A stretch of 64,000 nt of DNA, from contig CAKQMI010000003.1 in the NCBI GenBank assembly GCA_934254835.1, forward strand, positions 19,147 to 83,146. The letters are read 5' to 3'. Both the position numbers and the translations under genes were made by a program. Every line of letters begins with the position of its first letter. Position 1 is the stretch's first letter. Below the pieces are notes generated by a model that saw nothing but the letters and a program-made list of their open reading frames with translations, searched no databases and was not told where the DNA came from. Source of the stretch: an uncultured Clostridia bacterium (GTDB lineage Bacteria > Bacillota > Clostridia > Christensenellales > CAG-917). Of this stretch, positions 33,583 to 42,877 are shown piece by piece.

Positions 33583-33618
33583 AAAACGGCAATTCCGCCG
33601 TTTCGGAATTGCCGTTTT
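33583..33618. terminator. Long hairpin terminator downstream of the MBG-like lipoprotein gene
   Basis: Perfect 15-bp stem AAAACGGCAATTCCG / CGGAATTGCCGTTTT (33583-33618) with a 6-nt loop. It acts on the minus strand for the gene ending at 33654. Confidence 0.85.
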
Positions 33619-33653
33619 GTATGTTTTAATTATTATTGAAGTTCCGTAAAAAA

Positions 33654-35471
33654 TTACAAAATATAGAATTTTGCATTGTTAAGTCCGATACCTCCAATTG
33701 ACGTTGCGACATCCTTTGGAGCTTCATATTTTTGAGCGTCGGACAATTTCTCGTTGATTTTCAAAACTATCTCGTTTGTCAACACGATATTTCTTTCCGT
33801 ATACTCGCCATCGGTCGGGCAGTAACGGATTTCTGTTTTGATGTTTATCGACACAATCGCGCCGTCCTTCATTTCGATAACCATTTCCGACTCGTCTATT
33901 TGATTTTGTTCCGCATTGAAATAATTCTCGACGTCTGTGATTTTATTGGTCGGATTTGAGTTTATAACGCTTGTTATTTTACCTTGAACGCCGTGCGTTG
34001 CGCTATTGTTGAGATAGATATAATACAAAACCTTGCCGTCTTTTTCGACTTTCTTTATGCAATCTACGTCAGAAGCGTTTGCTTTTGCAACAGCCATAAG
34101 ATAATCGAATTGTCCGTCCGCACTTATCCCTTCAAGCTTCTCGTTGGTATTTGTACCCTTTCTCGAAATACGATAAACTTCGCCCGTTTTGATATTTCCG
34201 ATAGTAAATTTAAATTTATCTTTATCATCGGTATCCGTATGTGCATTGTAAACAAAGGAATGGTTAAAATCAACTCTTCCCGTGTCGGCATCCGTGTTTT
34301 TATACATTCTCGCAACATACTTGTCCACAGTGGCGTTTATATTCCACGCCGGATCAAATTCATTTTTCGCTTCTAAATCAATGGAATAAGCATTTGAATT
34401 TTTCAAATCGGCAATGGCATTTTCAATTGTTGACATTTCTCTTTCAACTGCCTCTCTTTCGGTAATTAGACCTGCTACGGACGGGATAACTACTTCTGTC
34501 GAATTCGCCTTTTGCAAATATGTAAGTTTAAATTGAACATTGACACCTTTAACAGGGAACGAAATATCCGCGCTTAATTTGAAGTCGACAAGCTTTTTAT
34601 CGTTTCCAATATTGAAGTATAAGGATACGCCCATCGGATTGGAAAATGCTACGCCTTTCAAGTCTACTTTCGTTCCGAGTTTTTCCAACACAGAGAGTAA
34701 TTTTGACACTATAGAATTGTTCGAATGAAGTCCTATCGTCGCAACGTATTTATAATCTGTACGTCCCGACAGCGCGATTTTTTTAACGTTATCTTCTTTA
34801 AGCGCATTGATAAGCGATACAAACGGAATGTTTATAAGATTGAGTTCCTCGTCTTCGGCAGGAATAATCGCTGTTTTTTTGACTTCTCCTTTATCGTTTG
34901 CAACGACTTTAACTTTCGCATCGTTTTGAGTGTAGATATATTCCGTTGAATCGACAAGCAAAAGACCGCTTGTTTGACGCCAGAATTTGATTTCACCGGT
35001 ATCTTGATTATATCTATACTTCCCGTCATAATTGGCGTTTGCCGTTTGCGTGATACCTAACGCATCAACAGTGCCAGCAAGATTCAGATAAAAATCATAG
35101 TTTTGAACCTTGTCGTTTTTTGCAAGTGTTCGTGCGGAAACCAGCAATTTCGCACTCGGCATAACAATCATTTTTGCATTTAATGTCTTTGGGTTATAAC
35201 CATCTTTTGACACTGTTACTGTTGCATTGTATTCGCCGATTTCGGTTGCGGTATTGTTATCATACTCAATCGTTGCCCCAGCCGGTGCACCTTTAACCTC
35301 GATTTTGTGTTCGGTTCCGTCATACTCGAACGTTGCATCTTCAAAAGTCAGGTTGTCAAATGACGCCAGACCTTTTGTTCCGCCACCCTTGTCGCCGCAG
35401 GCAACGAGCATCATCATCACCAAAACGGCAATGACAAGAGTTACAAAGAATAAAATCGGTTTTCTTTTCAT
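33654..35471 (-). CDS. Cell-surface lipoprotein with MBG/Ig-like repeat
   Basis: 605 residues. The signal peptide ends in lipobox MLVAC (Cys about 25), then GDKGGGTKG. Residues about 35-105 form an MBG-type Ig-like domain (FEYDGTEHKIEVKGAPAGAT, YNATVTVSKDGYNPKTL). The remaining 480 residues are beta-rich and polar, with no motif I recognise, so the role is unknown; a surface binding or scaffold function is plausible. The DNA looks more AT-rich than its neighbours, which fits a variable surface gene or later acquisition. It overlaps the stop of the XRE gene by a few bases. Confidence 0.75.
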   Translation of the reverse strand: MKRKPILFFVTLVIAVLVMMMLVACGDKGGGTKGLASFDNLTFEDATFEYDGTEHKIEVKGAPAGATIEYDNNTATEIGEYNATVTVSKDGYNPKTLNAKMIVMPSAKLLVSARTLAKNDKVQNYDFYLNLAGTVDALGITQTANANYDGKYRYNQDTGEIKFWRQTSGLLLVDSTEYIYTQNDAKVKVVANDKGEVKKTAIIPAEDEELNLINIPFVSLINALKEDNVKKIALSGRTDYKYVATIGLHSNNSIVSKLLSVLEKLGTKVDLKGVAFSNPMGVSLYFNIGNDKKLVDFKLSADISFPVKGVNVQFKLTYLQKANSTEVVIPSVAGLITEREAVEREMSTIENAIADLKNSNAYSIDLEAKNEFDPAWNINATVDKYVARMYKNTDADTGRVDFNHSFVYNAHTDTDDKDKFKFTIGNIKTGEVYRISRKGTNTNEKLEGISADGQFDYLMAVAKANASDVDCIKKVEKDGKVLYYIYLNNSATHGVQGKITSVINSNPTNKITDVENYFNAEQNQIDESEMVIEMKDGAIVSINIKTEIRYCPTDGEYTERNIVLTNEIVLKINEKLSDAQKYEAPKDVATSIGGIGLNNAKFYIL

Positions 35472-36376
35472 TTTGTTTCTCCCATAATATTTTTTATTTG
35501 TTTATTTATTTTCGATATTGTAAACGGGTACGAAAACGGCGCAACGATAACGCCGACACCGACGCCGATAAAGAATAACAATACGCCCAGTAAAAATCCC
35601 AAGATTGCAAAGCCGATTTTTGCGACTACTAAAAACGCAAGTCCGCCCAAGTCCAACGAGAATATTATCCCCGGAAGTCTAATGGGACGCGTCACAAACC
35701 ACACCAAAATCTCGGGTATCGGTCCTTCGTCCAAAATGACTTCCGAAACAAAGGCGAACGCCCCGTAAATCATAAATATTGAAAACGGGATAAATATCCC
35801 GAGATATTCGTTGAACTCACCGCTTGCCATCAATATAATATTGAATATCAATACCAAAGCGGTAACGATACTTCCCCAAATTATGCTTTTACGTTTTTTC
35901 TTTTTGACGTCTTTTGCTTTATTTTCTTTGTTTTGTTGCGCAATTTCCGCTTTCTTTGCATCGATTGCCTTTTGCGCTTCATAACATTTTCTGCACAACA
36001 CTTTCGGCGCAATCATACCCGCATTGTCCATTGTGACGATTGTCCCGCACGAAACGCAATATCCGATTGTATTCGCCTGATTTTGCTTGACGGCATTTTC
36101 GACAGCGGTTGCAATTTGCTCGGACACAACAGCCTCTGTCTCTTGTCCGTCCGATACGGTTTTGTCGTCCGCGGTTTCATGATTGATATCCAAAAAATCA
36201 TCAATTGATATCTTGAATATGTAACTAATCTTTTTGATGGTTGATAAATCGGGCTCGGCTAAGTTGTGCTCCCATTTGGAAACCGCTTGCGCGCTTACGT
36301 TCAGCGCCTCACCAAGCTGTGTTTGCGTCATATTTGCGTTTTTGCGTAATTGCGTTATCTTTTGTCCATAAGTCAT
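35468..36376 (-). CDS. XRE-type HTH protein with zinc ribbon and membrane anchor
   Basis: 302 residues. The N-terminal XRE DNA-binding domain is ITQLRKNANMTQTQLGEALN followed by VSAQAVSKWEHNLAEPDL. A short spacer leads to a zinc-ribbon-like motif (YCVSCGTIVTM, then VLCRKCYEAQK, about residues 105-135). After a Lys-rich stretch come about four membrane helices (about 165-290). The plan suggests a membrane-tethered regulator. It has its own consensus promoter (36397-36425) and a GGAGGTGG ribosome site, and co-transcribes with the lipoprotein that follows, a likely target. Confidence 0.85.
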   Translation of the reverse strand: MTYGQKITQLRKNANMTQTQLGEALNVSAQAVSKWEHNLAEPDLSTIKKISYIFKISIDDFLDINHETADDKTVSDGQETEAVVSEQIATAVENAVKQNQANTIGYCVSCGTIVTMDNAGMIAPKVLCRKCYEAQKAIDAKKAEIAQQNKENKAKDVKKKKRKSIIWGSIVTALVLIFNIILMASGEFNEYLGIFIPFSIFMIYGAFAFVSEVILDEGPIPEILVWFVTRPIRLPGIIFSLDLGGLAFLVVAKIGFAILGFLLGVLLFFIGVGVGVIVAPFSYPFTISKINKQIKNIMGETK

Positions 36377-36821
36377 ACAGCCACCTCCATATTTGAATTA
36401 TATGTGATTAAACCGATGGTTGCAAACGGAGAGGCTCAACCAAAAGTTGAATTGCTAGAAATTAAGTTGAGTTGATTACATTGCCACAAAAATATGACGA
36501 AAAATCGACAATTTTTCAGCGTTTATTCGGCTATTTCGGTACAAAAAATTAAGAGATATATAACAAGAGCCTTATGCTAAAAGTTTACCCCCCCCCCGTA
36601 TTTTGTCAAGCTGTTTTTTTATACGCTTCGGCAACCTTATAACCGCCAACGTTGCAAAAGCCGAGCGGATAAGGAAAATTTGAATTAAATCGTTTTGGAA
36701 AATAAAATAATCAACCACAAAAAAAGCGCGGATCGGCGGGGGATTTGCGATTCGCGCGGGTAAGTTTTAATTTGGTTTTTATGCGGATTTTGACGCGGAT
36801 TTTGATGCGGTGTGCGGTTTT
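36377..36821. other. Intergenic region with XRE promoter and a 10-base C tract
   Basis: 445 nt without a gene. Near the XRE start is TTGCAA (36420-36425), 17-nt spacer and TATAAT (36397-36402). A small hairpin GAAAAAT/ATTTTTC lies at 36499-36517. A run of ten C is at 36588-36597. A hairpin terminator is at 36719-36757. The rest is AT-rich and shows nothing else I can support. Confidence 0.7.
36719..36757 (-). terminator. Terminator of the ABC exporter operon
   Basis: Stem GCGCGGATCG / CGATTCGCGC (one mismatch) followed on the minus strand by seven T. Confidence 0.8.
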
Positions 36822-38618
36822 TTAAGAAAAATTGTATTGAGCGTTATAGATTTCGGCGTAAAAACCGTTCTTTGAAAGCAATTCGTTGTGCGTGCCCGTT
36901 TCGACGACGTCGCCGTTTTTGATGACCAAAATTTTGTCGGCGTTGACGATTGTCGAAAGTCGGTGGGCGATGACGAAACTCGTTTTTTCTTTCATAAGCC
37001 TATCCATTGCGCCCTGTATCAAAAGTTCGGTGCGGGTATCGACGGAACTTGTCGCCTCGTCCAGAATAAGAAGCGGTCTGTCCGACAAAAACGCTCTTGC
37101 AATCGTCAGCAACTGTTTTTGCCCGCCCGAAAGGTTGGTCAGCGACTCGTTGACTACCGTGTCGTAGCCGTCGGGGAGCATTCGTATAAACCCGTCGGCG
37201 TGGGCGGATTTTGAGGCGTTGACGACCTCTTCGCGAGTGACGTTGTCTTTGCCGTAGGCGATGTTGTCGTAAATGGTACCGCCGAAAAGCCAAGTGTCTT
37301 GAAGCACCATCGAAAAGCAATTTCGGACGCTCTCGCGCGAAACTTTGCCGGTATCGACGCCGTCGATTTTTATAGTGCCTCTGTCCGCGTCGTAAAACCT
37401 CATCAAAAGGTTGACTATGGTGGTTTTGCCCGCGCCGGTAGGTCCGACGATTGCGATTTTTTGCCCCTTTTCGACGTGGATATTCAGGTCTTTGATAAGC
37501 GGATTTTCGGGATTGTACGAAAACGCGACGTGCTCGAAATCGACAACGCCCTCAACTTTTCTTGGCATATCGCCCGTTCGCACTTCCATCTCGGGTTCGT
37601 CCAGCACCTCGTACACCCTTTTCGACGCGGACGCAACCCTTTGCATACTGCTTATCGCGCCTGCGATTCTTTCAAGTGGCGAACTGAACATTTTGGCGTA
37701 AATGACGACGGCGATTATGTCCGCGACGCTCACTGCGCCCCCTCCGATTTTCACGCCCTCGATTGCAAAGTACGCGCCGATAAGACAAATCGCAACGTAG
37801 GCGATATTGTTGGTCAGCGACACGACGGGAGCGATTATCGACGACAAGAACGTCGCCCTCTCTTCCGCCTTGCACATTTCGTCGTTAAAGCGCGCGTGCT
37901 TTTCTTCCTGCTGATTTTCGAGGTTATAACTCTTTATGGTCTGATAGCCCGAATAGGTTTCTTCGACAACTTGATAGATGTCACCCGATGCCTTGAACAT
38001 AGTGTCGTAACAAGGCTCGCTCTTTCTTGCGATGACGTACGAAACGATGACCGACAACGGCACAAACGCAATCACAATCAGCGCAAACACCCAGTTTATC
38101 GTGAAAATCATAACTGTAATCGTCAGAAGTTGCAAAATGCCCATCAACAGCGTTTCGACGATACTATGTATGCTGTTGCCCATTTGCGACACGTCGCCGG
38201 TCATACGATCCAACAGTTGTCCCGCCTCGGTTTTGTCAACGTAGGACACCGGCAAAAACTTGATTTTCGTCGACATATCCATGCGAAGTCCCGCCGTGAA
38301 GTGCATACTGACAATCTTGTTGGACGCCAGCATTTCGACGTAATGCAAGATGGAATACAGCGTGTAAATGACGATGAGAATTATCAGCGAATTTTTGATT
38401 TGTCCGACAAGGTCACCCTCACCGCCGTATGCGTTTATGACGTCCAAAGCGTCCGACAAGAACTTGGGTGCGGCGATATTGACAGCCATCGTGAGCGCGC
38501 TCAAAACGCACACCAGCACCATGCCCCACTTAATTCTGCCTATTTCTTTTATCAGGCGCAAGATGATATTTTTCGTCTCCGACCTGCTCAATTTATCTGC
38601 ATCGCTGAAACGTTTCAT
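36822..38618 (-). CDS. Heterodimeric ABC exporter, canonical half (permease-ATPase)
   Basis: 598 residues, start MKRFSDADKLSRS at 38618, with GGAGG upstream and an ATGA overlap with the partner gene. Six membrane helices occupy about 30-320. The nucleotide domain has Walker A VGPTGAGKTTIV, signature LSGGQKQL, Walker B LLILDEATSSVD with the catalytic Glu, and the switch His in FVIAHRLS. This is the active half of a type IV exporter similar to LmrCD or TM287/288. The substrate could be a drug, lipid or peptide and cannot be told from sequence. The longer upstream frame belongs to the partner gene. Confidence 0.95.
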   Translation of the reverse strand: MKRFSDADKLSRSETKNIILRLIKEIGRIKWGMVLVCVLSALTMAVNIAAPKFLSDALDVINAYGGEGDLVGQIKNSLIILIVIYTLYSILHYVEMLASNKIVSMHFTAGLRMDMSTKIKFLPVSYVDKTEAGQLLDRMTGDVSQMGNSIHSIVETLLMGILQLLTITVMIFTINWVFALIVIAFVPLSVIVSYVIARKSEPCYDTMFKASGDIYQVVEETYSGYQTIKSYNLENQQEEKHARFNDEMCKAEERATFLSSIIAPVVSLTNNIAYVAICLIGAYFAIEGVKIGGGAVSVADIIAVVIYAKMFSSPLERIAGAISSMQRVASASKRVYEVLDEPEMEVRTGDMPRKVEGVVDFEHVAFSYNPENPLIKDLNIHVEKGQKIAIVGPTGAGKTTIVNLLMRFYDADRGTIKIDGVDTGKVSRESVRNCFSMVLQDTWLFGGTIYDNIAYGKDNVTREEVVNASKSAHADGFIRMLPDGYDTVVNESLTNLSGGQKQLLTIARAFLSDRPLLILDEATSSVDTRTELLIQGAMDRLMKEKTSFVIAHRLSTIVNADKILVIKNGDVVETGTHNELLSKNGFYAEIYNAQYNFS

Positions 38619-40351
38619 ACCGCGCCTCCTTCGACGTGTTGTCCCGTTTGCGACTCGTAAATTTCGCGGTATTGTCTGCACGACGCAAGCAAGTCCTTAT
38701 GCCTGCCTTGCCCAACGATTTTCCCTTCGTCCAAGACGTAGATTTTGTCGGCGGACGACGCCGTGGACGCGCGTTGCGTCATCACGATTTTCGTGCGACC
38801 TGCAAGTTTTTCGTCCAAGTTTTTCTTGACGCGGGCTTCCGTCAAAAAGTCGAGTGCCGAAAAACTGTCGTCGAAAAGGTAAATCGAGCCGTTTTTCAGC
38901 ATCGCTCTTGCAATCGACAAGCGTTGTTTCTGCCCGCCCGACAGGTTACTGCCCCCGCTCAAAATTTCGTAGTCGAGCCCCGTTTCGAGGTTGTCGACAA
39001 AGCCTTTCAACTCGGCGGTTTTCAAGGCGTCCAAGACTTCCTCGTCGTCGGCGTCCGAAAACGACATTCTGACGTTACTGCCGATTGTTCCGGAAAATAT
39101 GGTGGCGTTTTGCAAGACGCACGTCACGTTGTTGCGCACGCGCTTACCGCTGATGTTTTCGGTGTTTTCGCCGTCGAAAGCAATCTCACCCGAAGTCGGG
39201 TTGAAAAACTTCATAATAAGTTTGACAATACTGCTTTTTCCACTGCCCGTACCGCCGATGAACGCGACCTTTTCGCCGGGTGCAATTTCAAACGACACGT
39301 CGCTTAATGCATTTTCCGACGCACCCTCGTATCTGAAATCGACGTGCGAAAAAGTAAGTCCGCCAAAAAAAGCGGGTTTATTTTCGTCGTCGGGTTCGTT
39401 TGTGACTTCCGTTTCAAGTATCTCGTTTATGCGCCTGCTGTTGACGGCGACTTTCGGCAAAAACGCCAGCATCATCGCAAACATCATTATACCGTTCATA
39501 ACCAGCGCGACGTACTGCACGATTGCGATAATGTCCGCCCCCGTGACCGCCGATTTTCCGCCCTGCATCAGTTTTGCGCCGACGTACAGAATAAGCACCG
39601 TCACAAGGTTGAGCCCCAACAGAATTATGGGCGTAAGCATACCCATATTGACGTTTGCTTTTATGATATTTTCAGCCATTACCCGCGTGGCGACGTTGGC
39701 GCGTTCGCACTCTTTGTCCTCGCGATTGAACGCTCTGATGACGCGGATGCCCGTCAATCTTTCGCGGATAATGCTGTTTTGTTTGTCGATATACTCGTCG
39801 CTCTTTTCCCAAAGTGGCATAATGCGCCTGACGACAAAATACAATATCGCCACCACCACGGGGACGAAAGTAAACATTATGAGCGCAAGCCACGGATCGG
39901 CAAGGAACGCCAGCGCGCTTCCGCCGAATACCAAAATGGGAATGCCGATTACGCCCTGCATAAGCATGGCGGCGCACTCTTCCAACAGCCAAATGTCGTT
40001 GGTGCTTCTCGTGATGAGCGCGCCCGTGCCCCAGTGATTGAGTTGGTCGGGATTGAGGGTGTTGACTTTTTTGAAAATTACTTCGCGCAGGGTTTTGGAA
40101 TATCTGCTTATCACGCCCGACGAAACCTTGTACGACACTATGCCGACGACAAGTCCCAAAAGCGACGTCGCAAGCATAATCGCCGAGCAAATCAGCGTGA
40201 CTTTCATGTTTTGACCGCCGATGCCGTACTCCACTATGTAACTCATAAGATACGGCAACGCAAGACTTGACGCCGAGGTTATCAGCGTCAAAAATACGAC
40301 CAAAACTATTCTGCCCGCGTCGGGCTTCAAAAGCCGAAGTAACTTGAACAT
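38615..40351 (-). CDS. Heterodimeric ABC exporter, degenerate half
   Basis: 578 residues with the same domain order as its partner. The Walker B reads IYLFDDSFSALD, so the catalytic Glu is Asp, and the switch His is Gln in KIVMTQRAS. This pattern marks the degenerate ATP site of heterodimeric exporters and supports pairing with the next gene. Walker A is GGTGSGKSSIV and the signature LSGGQKQRL. The promoter's TATAAT (40360-40365) ends only eight bases before the ATG, so the message may be leaderless. No dedicated regulator lies beside it. Confidence 0.95.
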   Translation of the reverse strand: MFKLLRLLKPDAGRIVLVVFLTLITSASSLALPYLMSYIVEYGIGGQNMKVTLICSAIMLATSLLGLVVGIVSYKVSSGVISRYSKTLREVIFKKVNTLNPDQLNHWGTGALITRSTNDIWLLEECAAMLMQGVIGIPILVFGGSALAFLADPWLALIMFTFVPVVVAILYFVVRRIMPLWEKSDEYIDKQNSIIRERLTGIRVIRAFNREDKECERANVATRVMAENIIKANVNMGMLTPIILLGLNLVTVLILYVGAKLMQGGKSAVTGADIIAIVQYVALVMNGIMMFAMMLAFLPKVAVNSRRINEILETEVTNEPDDENKPAFFGGLTFSHVDFRYEGASENALSDVSFEIAPGEKVAFIGGTGSGKSSIVKLIMKFFNPTSGEIAFDGENTENISGKRVRNNVTCVLQNATIFSGTIGSNVRMSFSDADDEEVLDALKTAELKGFVDNLETGLDYEILSGGSNLSGGQKQRLSIARAMLKNGSIYLFDDSFSALDFLTEARVKKNLDEKLAGRTKIVMTQRASTASSADKIYVLDEGKIVGQGRHKDLLASCRQYREIYESQTGQHVEGGAV

Positions 40352-40359
40352 ACTTTGAG

Positions 40360-40365
40360 ATTATA
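40360..40365 (-). promoter_or_regulatory. Extended -10 of the ABC exporter operon
   Basis: TATGGTATAAT, an extended -10, with a weak GTGAAA 17 nt upstream. The ATG at 40351 lies eight bases beyond, implying a very short or absent leader. Confidence 0.6.
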
Positions 40366-40426
40366 CCATAACGCCCATAACTTTCACGCGCGTATAGATT
40401 ACTAAACAAAGTTTTTGATAAAATTA

Positions 40427-40452
40427 AAATCCGCCTTGTTCAGGCGGATTTT
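40427..40452 (-). terminator. Terminator after the YfcC-type gene
   Basis: Stem AAAATCCGCC/GGCGGATTTT with a 7-nt loop, followed by AATTTTATC on the minus strand. Confidence 0.8.
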
Positions 40453-40474
40453 CGGGTGAATATCGTTTTTCTTT

Positions 40475-42112
40475 TCAGGCGTAGATGACAAACTGCGCCA
40501 GCATCAGTATGCCGACCGTCATGCCGAATTCCATTAAAAGTATCGGTCCCGCCCATCTGAACCACTTGGGATAAGTCACCGTCGTAAGTCCCAATATCAG
40601 TAAAAGCGCAGCGTTCGTGGGCATAAATACGTTGACCAATCCGTCGCCGAAAGCAAACGCCAAAACCGCCACTTGCGGGTGAATTCCCAGTTGCGAACAT
40701 ATCGCTCCGATCATCGGCATAAGAAGGAACGCTTTTGCACTTCCTGACGTAATAAACAGTTCAAACAACAAAACGACAAGATAAATTATCATTATCAGCG
40801 AAGCGGGGCTTTGTCCCTTTGCCACGTTGATGGTATGAAACAGTATCGTGTCCATTACGTTTCCTTCTTCGATTATATAGCGCACACTGCTGGCGATAAG
40901 CACCATTCCGGTGGCGGGAAGAAGCGTGAGCGCGCCCTTGCCCATGACCTTTGCCAACTCTTTTCCTTTGAGTCCGCAATAAATGCACGCCACCACTCCG
41001 CCGATTATGTAAATGGCGATTGTGATGTACAAAATGTAGTCGGCAAGTTTGAAGTCGCCGAGCGCAGGAATGTACGCGCCCTGTATGAATATCGAAAGCA
41101 CCGCGAAAACCACGATTGCAATCATACAACCCGCAAAGAATTTCAACGCTTTTGCCTTGCCCGCGTCGTAAACGAACGGACGGTGCTCGAAGTCGAAATT
41201 CGCCTTGCGTTTCAAGTCATCTTTATAAACGGGCGAGCGTTCGGGGTGTCTGTCCAGCATTTTTGCGTACGGGAACAGGAACGCCATCAATATAAGATAG
41301 GCAAGCACGAACGTCAAAATCCTGACGCCGATTCCGCTGAACATAGGCAAGCCGACAATCGACTGCGCTATGCCCACGTTGAAGGGGTTCACGACGCCAG
41401 TCATAAAGCCGAGCCCCGCCGACAGCACCGAAAAACCAAGCCCTATCAATGCGTCCCAGCCCAAGCCGTAACTCAAAATAACCGCGATGGGAACGATGGG
41501 AATTACCTCCTCCATCATGCCCGACGTCGTGCCCAAAAACATAAACGTGAACGGCAATAAAAACAGCAAAAGATACCGCTTATTGCCGAAGTTGTGGCGT
41601 ATGGATTCCACAAGATATACCAAGACGTCGGTTTTGTCCAGCGCACTGAACACCGCGCCGATGACGATGAGCATCAAAAGTATCGCGACAAGCGTCACCG
41701 TGCCGTCTCCGCCAAGTACCAAAAACGGCGAAAGCAGTGCCTTCCACCAAGGGAGCCGTCCGAGCGTCGGATCTTCGTGATAATCACCGCTGATATATAC
41801 GTTGCCGTCGGCGTCGGTGCTTCTTTCGTAGCGTCCGAGTGGCAGAGTGTATGCCATAACTATCGACGCGATAATCAGTAACAGTACAACGACAACCGAG
41901 ATTATCACCGACGCCTTGCTTATCGCAAGAATTTTCGGCTTGTTTTGCTGAATAGCCATTGCGTCCTTGCCGTTTGTCACGGCGAAATCATCGCAGTTTT
42001 CGACGTTTTCTTGGATATCGTCCACCGCGTTTTCTACGACTTCTTCAACGAGATTTTCCTTTGTCGAAAACTCCGTTTGAGACGCCTTTTCATTCCTAAT
42101 TTTTCTTTTCAT
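40475..42112 (-). CDS. YfcC-type (DcuC/AbgT-related) membrane carrier
   Basis: 545 residues. A charged acidic N-terminal extension of about 65 residues (VEEVVENAVDDIQENVENC) precedes about 12 membrane helices. Family motifs are MFLGTTSGMMEEVIPIVPIA (about 200-219), GVVNPFNVGIAQSI, and LFITSGSAKAFLLMPMIGA with FAFGDGLVNVFMPTN near the end. YfcC-type members are thought to exchange basic amino acids or dipeptides; the substrate here is unknown. The N-terminal extension is not typical and may be regulatory. A TTGCTC-N17-TATAGT promoter lies upstream at about 42140-42168. Confidence 0.9.
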   Translation of the reverse strand: MKRKIRNEKASQTEFSTKENLVEEVVENAVDDIQENVENCDDFAVTNGKDAMAIQQNKPKILAISKASVIISVVVVLLLIIASIVMAYTLPLGRYERSTDADGNVYISGDYHEDPTLGRLPWWKALLSPFLVLGGDGTVTLVAILLMLIVIGAVFSALDKTDVLVYLVESIRHNFGNKRYLLLFLLPFTFMFLGTTSGMMEEVIPIVPIAVILSYGLGWDALIGLGFSVLSAGLGFMTGVVNPFNVGIAQSIVGLPMFSGIGVRILTFVLAYLILMAFLFPYAKMLDRHPERSPVYKDDLKRKANFDFEHRPFVYDAGKAKALKFFAGCMIAIVVFAVLSIFIQGAYIPALGDFKLADYILYITIAIYIIGGVVACIYCGLKGKELAKVMGKGALTLLPATGMVLIASSVRYIIEEGNVMDTILFHTINVAKGQSPASLIMIIYLVVLLFELFITSGSAKAFLLMPMIGAICSQLGIHPQVAVLAFAFGDGLVNVFMPTNAALLLILGLTTVTYPKWFRWAGPILLMEFGMTVGILMLAQFVIYA

Positions 42113-42300
42113 AATTTCATCCGAAAATGTAATGACACAACTATACCACTTAATTGATAAAAGAGCAACAAATATCGCATAGTATTATAATTTATTCACA
42201 AAATTGCAACATTTTTGCATAAAACTCTCCGCTTCTCCTGCCATTGTCACTGTTTTTTGTATTTTTATTCAATTATTTTTACAAAATTATGCGCATCTAA

Positions 42301-42330
42301 AAATCCGACGCGGGATGACGTCGGATTTTT
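42301..42330 (-). terminator. Terminator of the cysteine/ATC operon
   Basis: Stem AAATCCGACG/CGTCGGATTT with an 8-nt loop. It is downstream of the ATC-hydrolase gene. Confidence 0.8.
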
Positions 42331-42351
42331 GAAACGCTGTGGTTTATGTAA

Positions 42352-42873
42352 TTACTTATTGTCTTTGGCGTTCTCGTCTCTTACGAAGCGGATTTTACAA
42401 TAATCGGAGCCGTCGGCGATGGTTTGTTCGAGGTTCAGCTTGCCACCAAACTGCGAAATAATGCCTCTGTCCCCGCACATAGCGGCGTCGCAAAGTTTCT
42501 TGATTCTTTCGTCGTCATAGCCCATTTTCTGCCATGCTTTTACGAGGGGGCAATAGTGGAAGTTGATGGACAGTTTGTCCTCGGTGGACTCGACGATATC
42601 CATTTCAAACACTTTTCTTGCGAACGAATCAAACAAGTTTTTCTTCAGCGTTCTGAAGTCTTTTGAACCGCCCGAAAGTTTTGCGCCTTGGATAACGCCA
42701 CATCTTCTGATTGCGTCGCCCGCATACTCTTCAAGCGTAAGACCGTGTTTTTCGGCTTCGTCGGTAAGGACGGCGAGCCACATAGCCCTGTGTTCAAGTT
42801 GTTCTCTGATTCTAGTTACTACGTATTTGACACCCGGGGTTTTGATACCATTTTCGTTTTTGATGTTTGACAT
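42352..42873 (-). CDS. L-2-amino-thiazoline-4-carboxylic acid hydrolase family protein
   Basis: 173 residues of the ATC hydrolase family. Matching segments are IRRCGVIQGAKLSGGSKDF, INFHYCPLVKAWQKMG and LCDAAMCGDRGIISQF; the family's Cys residues are kept. In Pseudomonas the enzyme opens the thiazoline ring of ATC to a carbamoyl-cysteine. It follows the cysteine desulfidase gene by four bases and shares its terminator and probably its promoter, so the pair may turn thiazoline compounds into cysteine and then pyruvate, ammonia and sulfide. The family is broad, so the exact substrate may differ. Confidence 0.83.
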   Translation of the reverse strand: MSNIKNENGIKTPGVKYVVTRIREQLEHRAMWLAVLTDEAEKHGLTLEEYAGDAIRRCGVIQGAKLSGGSKDFRTLKKNLFDSFARKVFEMDIVESTEDKLSINFHYCPLVKAWQKMGYDDERIKKLCDAAMCGDRGIISQFGGKLNLEQTIADGSDYCKIRFVRDENAKDNK

Positions 42874-42877
42874 TTGT

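Noticed and set aside
37299..38660. Long plus-strand frame (453 codons) opposite the ABC exporter
   Set aside because: Shadow of a conserved ABC protein with a His/Arg-rich translation and no family match.
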